Source: Candidatus Eiseniibacteriota bacterium (GTDB taxonomy: Bacteria; JAFGKV01). From it: 6,153 nt of DNA. The notes under the pieces are model-generated. The model worked only from the letters and a program-made list of their open reading frames with translations, had not been told where the DNA came from and ran no database searches. Both the position numbers and the translations under genes were made by a program. Positions 4,454-6,153 of the stretch are shown here, piece by piece (position 1 is the stretch's first letter; each line of letters starts with the position of its first letter). The stretch lies in NCBI GenBank assembly GCA_025453925.1, contig JALOPK010000202.1, positions 1 through 6,153 of the forward strand, in the 5' to 3' direction.

Positions 4454-6153
4454 ATGACAAGGCTCATCGTCTTCGCTCTCGCCGTGCTTGCTGTTCCCGC
4501 CCTTGCCATCGGAGACGATGCGTGGATTCCCCTCAACGGTGCAACCCACCCCGGTCCCGTCGTCGTCAACACCAGCAATGCCGGAACGGGTGCCGTTCGT
4601 CTGGATATAGTTGTTCCAGGGTTTCAACGCTCTAGTGTCGAGAGCAAGGGCGGCCGGTTCACTCGCCTCCTGGTCGCCGACGCCGGCATCCAGGGACAGG
4701 TCGGCCATCCGGAGTTGCCCGCACTGCGGCTCATGGTGGCCATCCCGTACGGCGGCGTCCCGCGTCTCGAGGTGATCTCCGAGCGAATCGCGGAGACGCC
4801 TCTGGATCAACTTGGCGTTACGGCGCCGATCGTGCCGGTGCAGGCGCCGGTGGAGAAGGTGCCCGGAGCTCGTGAACAGGCACCGTGGGCTTTCGATCAA
4901 GCCGTGTATGCGAGAGACGCGTTCCAGCTTGCCACCATGGTGTCCCTCGGGGAACCGGGGTTCATCCGTGGCCGCAGATTCGTGGAGCTCACCGTCTCGC
5001 CCGTAGACGTGAATGGGGCGCGGGGCACGGCGAGACTCCTCACCGAACTGTCGGTGCGGGTGACCGTCGAGAACGCCGATCTCGCGCTGACCGCGGCCCG
5101 CGCAGCTCGATACGGATGCAGGGAGTTCGATTCGCTTTCGCGCCGCCTGCTCGTCGGGGGCTCATCCGACGCCCGCGATCTCAATGGCATGCCGGAGCCT
5201 CCGATGCTGCTTATCATCGCCGGATCATCATGGGCGGGCAACGCGAACCTGCTGAACTTCGTTGATTGGAAGACAGACAAGGGGCTGCGGCCGGTACTGG
5301 TCTCCACGACTGAGACGGGAAGCACCACCGCCTCCATCAAGAGCTACATCCAAACCGCCTACGATACGTGGCCGATCCCCCCGACCCATGTTCTGCTGGT
5401 CGGTGACACCGGCGTGATTCCCCATTGGGTGGGCATCGGCGACGATAGCCCCGCGACCGACCTCAATTACACGATGCTGGAGGGCTCCGACTACTTCCCG
5501 GATGTGGATCTGGGCCGCTGGTCGGTCGCGGATGCCACCGATCTCGCGAACATCGTCAACAAGACCTTGAGCTACGAGCAGATCGGCTGGTCGGGAGACA
5601 ACACGTGGGAGAAATACACCGTCTTCATGGCCTCGGAGGACAACTACTCCATCACGGAGGGCACCCACAACTTCGTCTACAGCACCTATCTGCAGCCTGA
5701 CGGGTACAGTTGCGACAAGCTCTACAGCCACACCTACAGCGCCACGACCCAGCAGGTGCGAGATGCGCACAATGCGGGCCGTTCGCTTTCGATCTACTCC
5801 GGCCACGGGGATGTAACCTACTGGGCAGACGGGCCGGTATTCTATCAGAGTGACGTGAACAACCTGACCAACACGGTCTACCCGTTCGTGCAGAGCTATG
5901 CCTGTCTCACGGGCCAGTACACCTCTTCCGAGTGCTTCTCGGAGACCTGGATACGGGCAACCCGCGGCGCCGTGGGCATGATGGCGTCGTCGGTGACTTC
6001 CTATTGGACCGAAGACGACATCCTCGAGAAGCGCGTCATGGAAGGGTTCTGCGCAAACGTGAACGCCGGCCAGGAGAACCAGACCTGGACCGCAGGGATG
6101 ATGAACTACGGGAAAGCCCGTTTCTACGCCCACTTCGGCGGCGTCCCCGACAC
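4454..6153 (+). CDS. Gingipain-like C25 family cysteine peptidase, secreted (3' partial)
   Basis: The frame is open from ATG 4454 to the window edge, giving 566 visible residues. Residues 1-18 (MTRLIVFALAVLAVPALA) are a signal peptide. Residues about 19-220 match the gingipain-type propeptide, with G-H-P-E-L-P-A-L-R and an I-P-Y-G segment. From 250 the catalytic region follows the C25 pattern: LLIIAGSSW, a DWKTDKGLRP helix, TTASIKSYIQTAYDTW, PPTHVLLVGDTGVIP, ATDLNYTMLEGSDYFPDVDLGR and VNKTLSYEQ. The catalytic His is H451 (YSGHGD) and the catalytic Cys is C484 (SYACLTGQY). Their spacing of 33 residues equals that of His211 and Cys244 in gingipain RgpB. Such enzymes are exported as zymogens and cleave extracellular proteins; Arg or Lys preference cannot be judged here. 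The remaining C-terminal domains, probably an Ig-like segment and a sorting tail, lie beyond the window. Confidence 0.92.
   Translation, partial: MTRLIVFALAVLAVPALAIGDDAWIPLNGATHPGPVVVNTSNAGTGAVRLDIVVPGFQRSSVESKGGRFTRLLVADAGIQGQVGHPELPALRLMVAIPYGGVPRLEVISERIAETPLDQLGVTAPIVPVQAPVEKVPGAREQAPWAFDQAVYARDAFQLATMVSLGEPGFIRGRRFVELTVSPVDVNGARGTARLLTELSVRVTVENADLALTAARAARYGCREFDSLSRRLLVGGSSDARDLNGMPEPPMLLIIAGSSWAGNANLLNFVDWKTDKGLRPVLVSTTETGSTTASIKSYIQTAYDTWPIPPTHVLLVGDTGVIPHWVGIGDDSPATDLNYTMLEGSDYFPDVDLGRWSVADATDLANIVNKTLSYEQIGWSGDNTWEKYTVFMASEDNYSITEGTHNFVYSTYLQPDGYSCDKLYSHTYSATTQQVRDAHNAGRSLSIYSGHGDVTYWADGPVFYQSDVNNLTNTVYPFVQSYACLTGQYTSSECFSETWIRATRGAVGMMASSVTSYWTEDDILEKRVMEGFCANVNAGQENQTWTAGMMNYGKARFYAHFGGVPD

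Noticed and set aside
5228-6133. 301-codon open frame on the - strand
   Set aside because: Antisense to the C25 peptidase gene; no recognisable motif, and explained by codon bias of the true gene.

Overview
The window is a GC-rich bacterial segment dominated by exported proteins. A C-terminal FlgD/Por-type beta-sandwich tail (starting PNPF) on a secreted metallophosphatase, a gingipain-like C25 peptidase, and a fibronectin-type tail ending near VGEFD together suggest a Gram-negative bacterium of the FCB superphylum or a neighbouring uncultured high-GC candidate phylum (for example Eisenbacteria- or Krumholzibacteria-like). The lineage is an inference from protein style; no phylogenetic marker is present.

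Left part (1-1337, + strand): the C-terminal end of a large secreted or surface protein with a fibronectin-III-like domain (1-360); a small ankyrin-repeat protein (435-824); and a small single-pass membrane protein with a pseudopilin-like globular domain (999-1337). Gaps of 74 and 174 bp make a tight operon uncertain.

Middle (1458-3332, - strand): a 624-residue secreted 5'-nucleotidase/UshA-type metallophosphatase, convergent with the pilin-like gene and ending in a FlgD-like sorting or adhesion domain. All its metal ligands are present, but the substrate-binding N-G-G-x-I-R loop of the C-terminal nucleotidase domain appears to be lost. The convergent gap carries an 8-bp-stem inverted repeat.

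Right part (3333-6153): an 874-bp non-coding divergent region with several perfect inverted repeats. It leads into a 47-codon gene for a small secreted peptide (4207-4350) and then a C25 (gingipain family) cysteine peptidase (4454 to beyond the window end). The peptidase has a signal peptide, a propeptide, and a His451/Cys484 dyad. The peptide and protease genes are 103 bp apart on one strand, each with a good ribosome binding site, and are probably co-transcribed.

I see no mobile element, CRISPR array, tRNA or rRNA. The most interesting items are the tiny secreted peptide in front of the C25 protease, the altered substrate loop of the nucleotidase, and the palindrome-rich divergent intergenic region.
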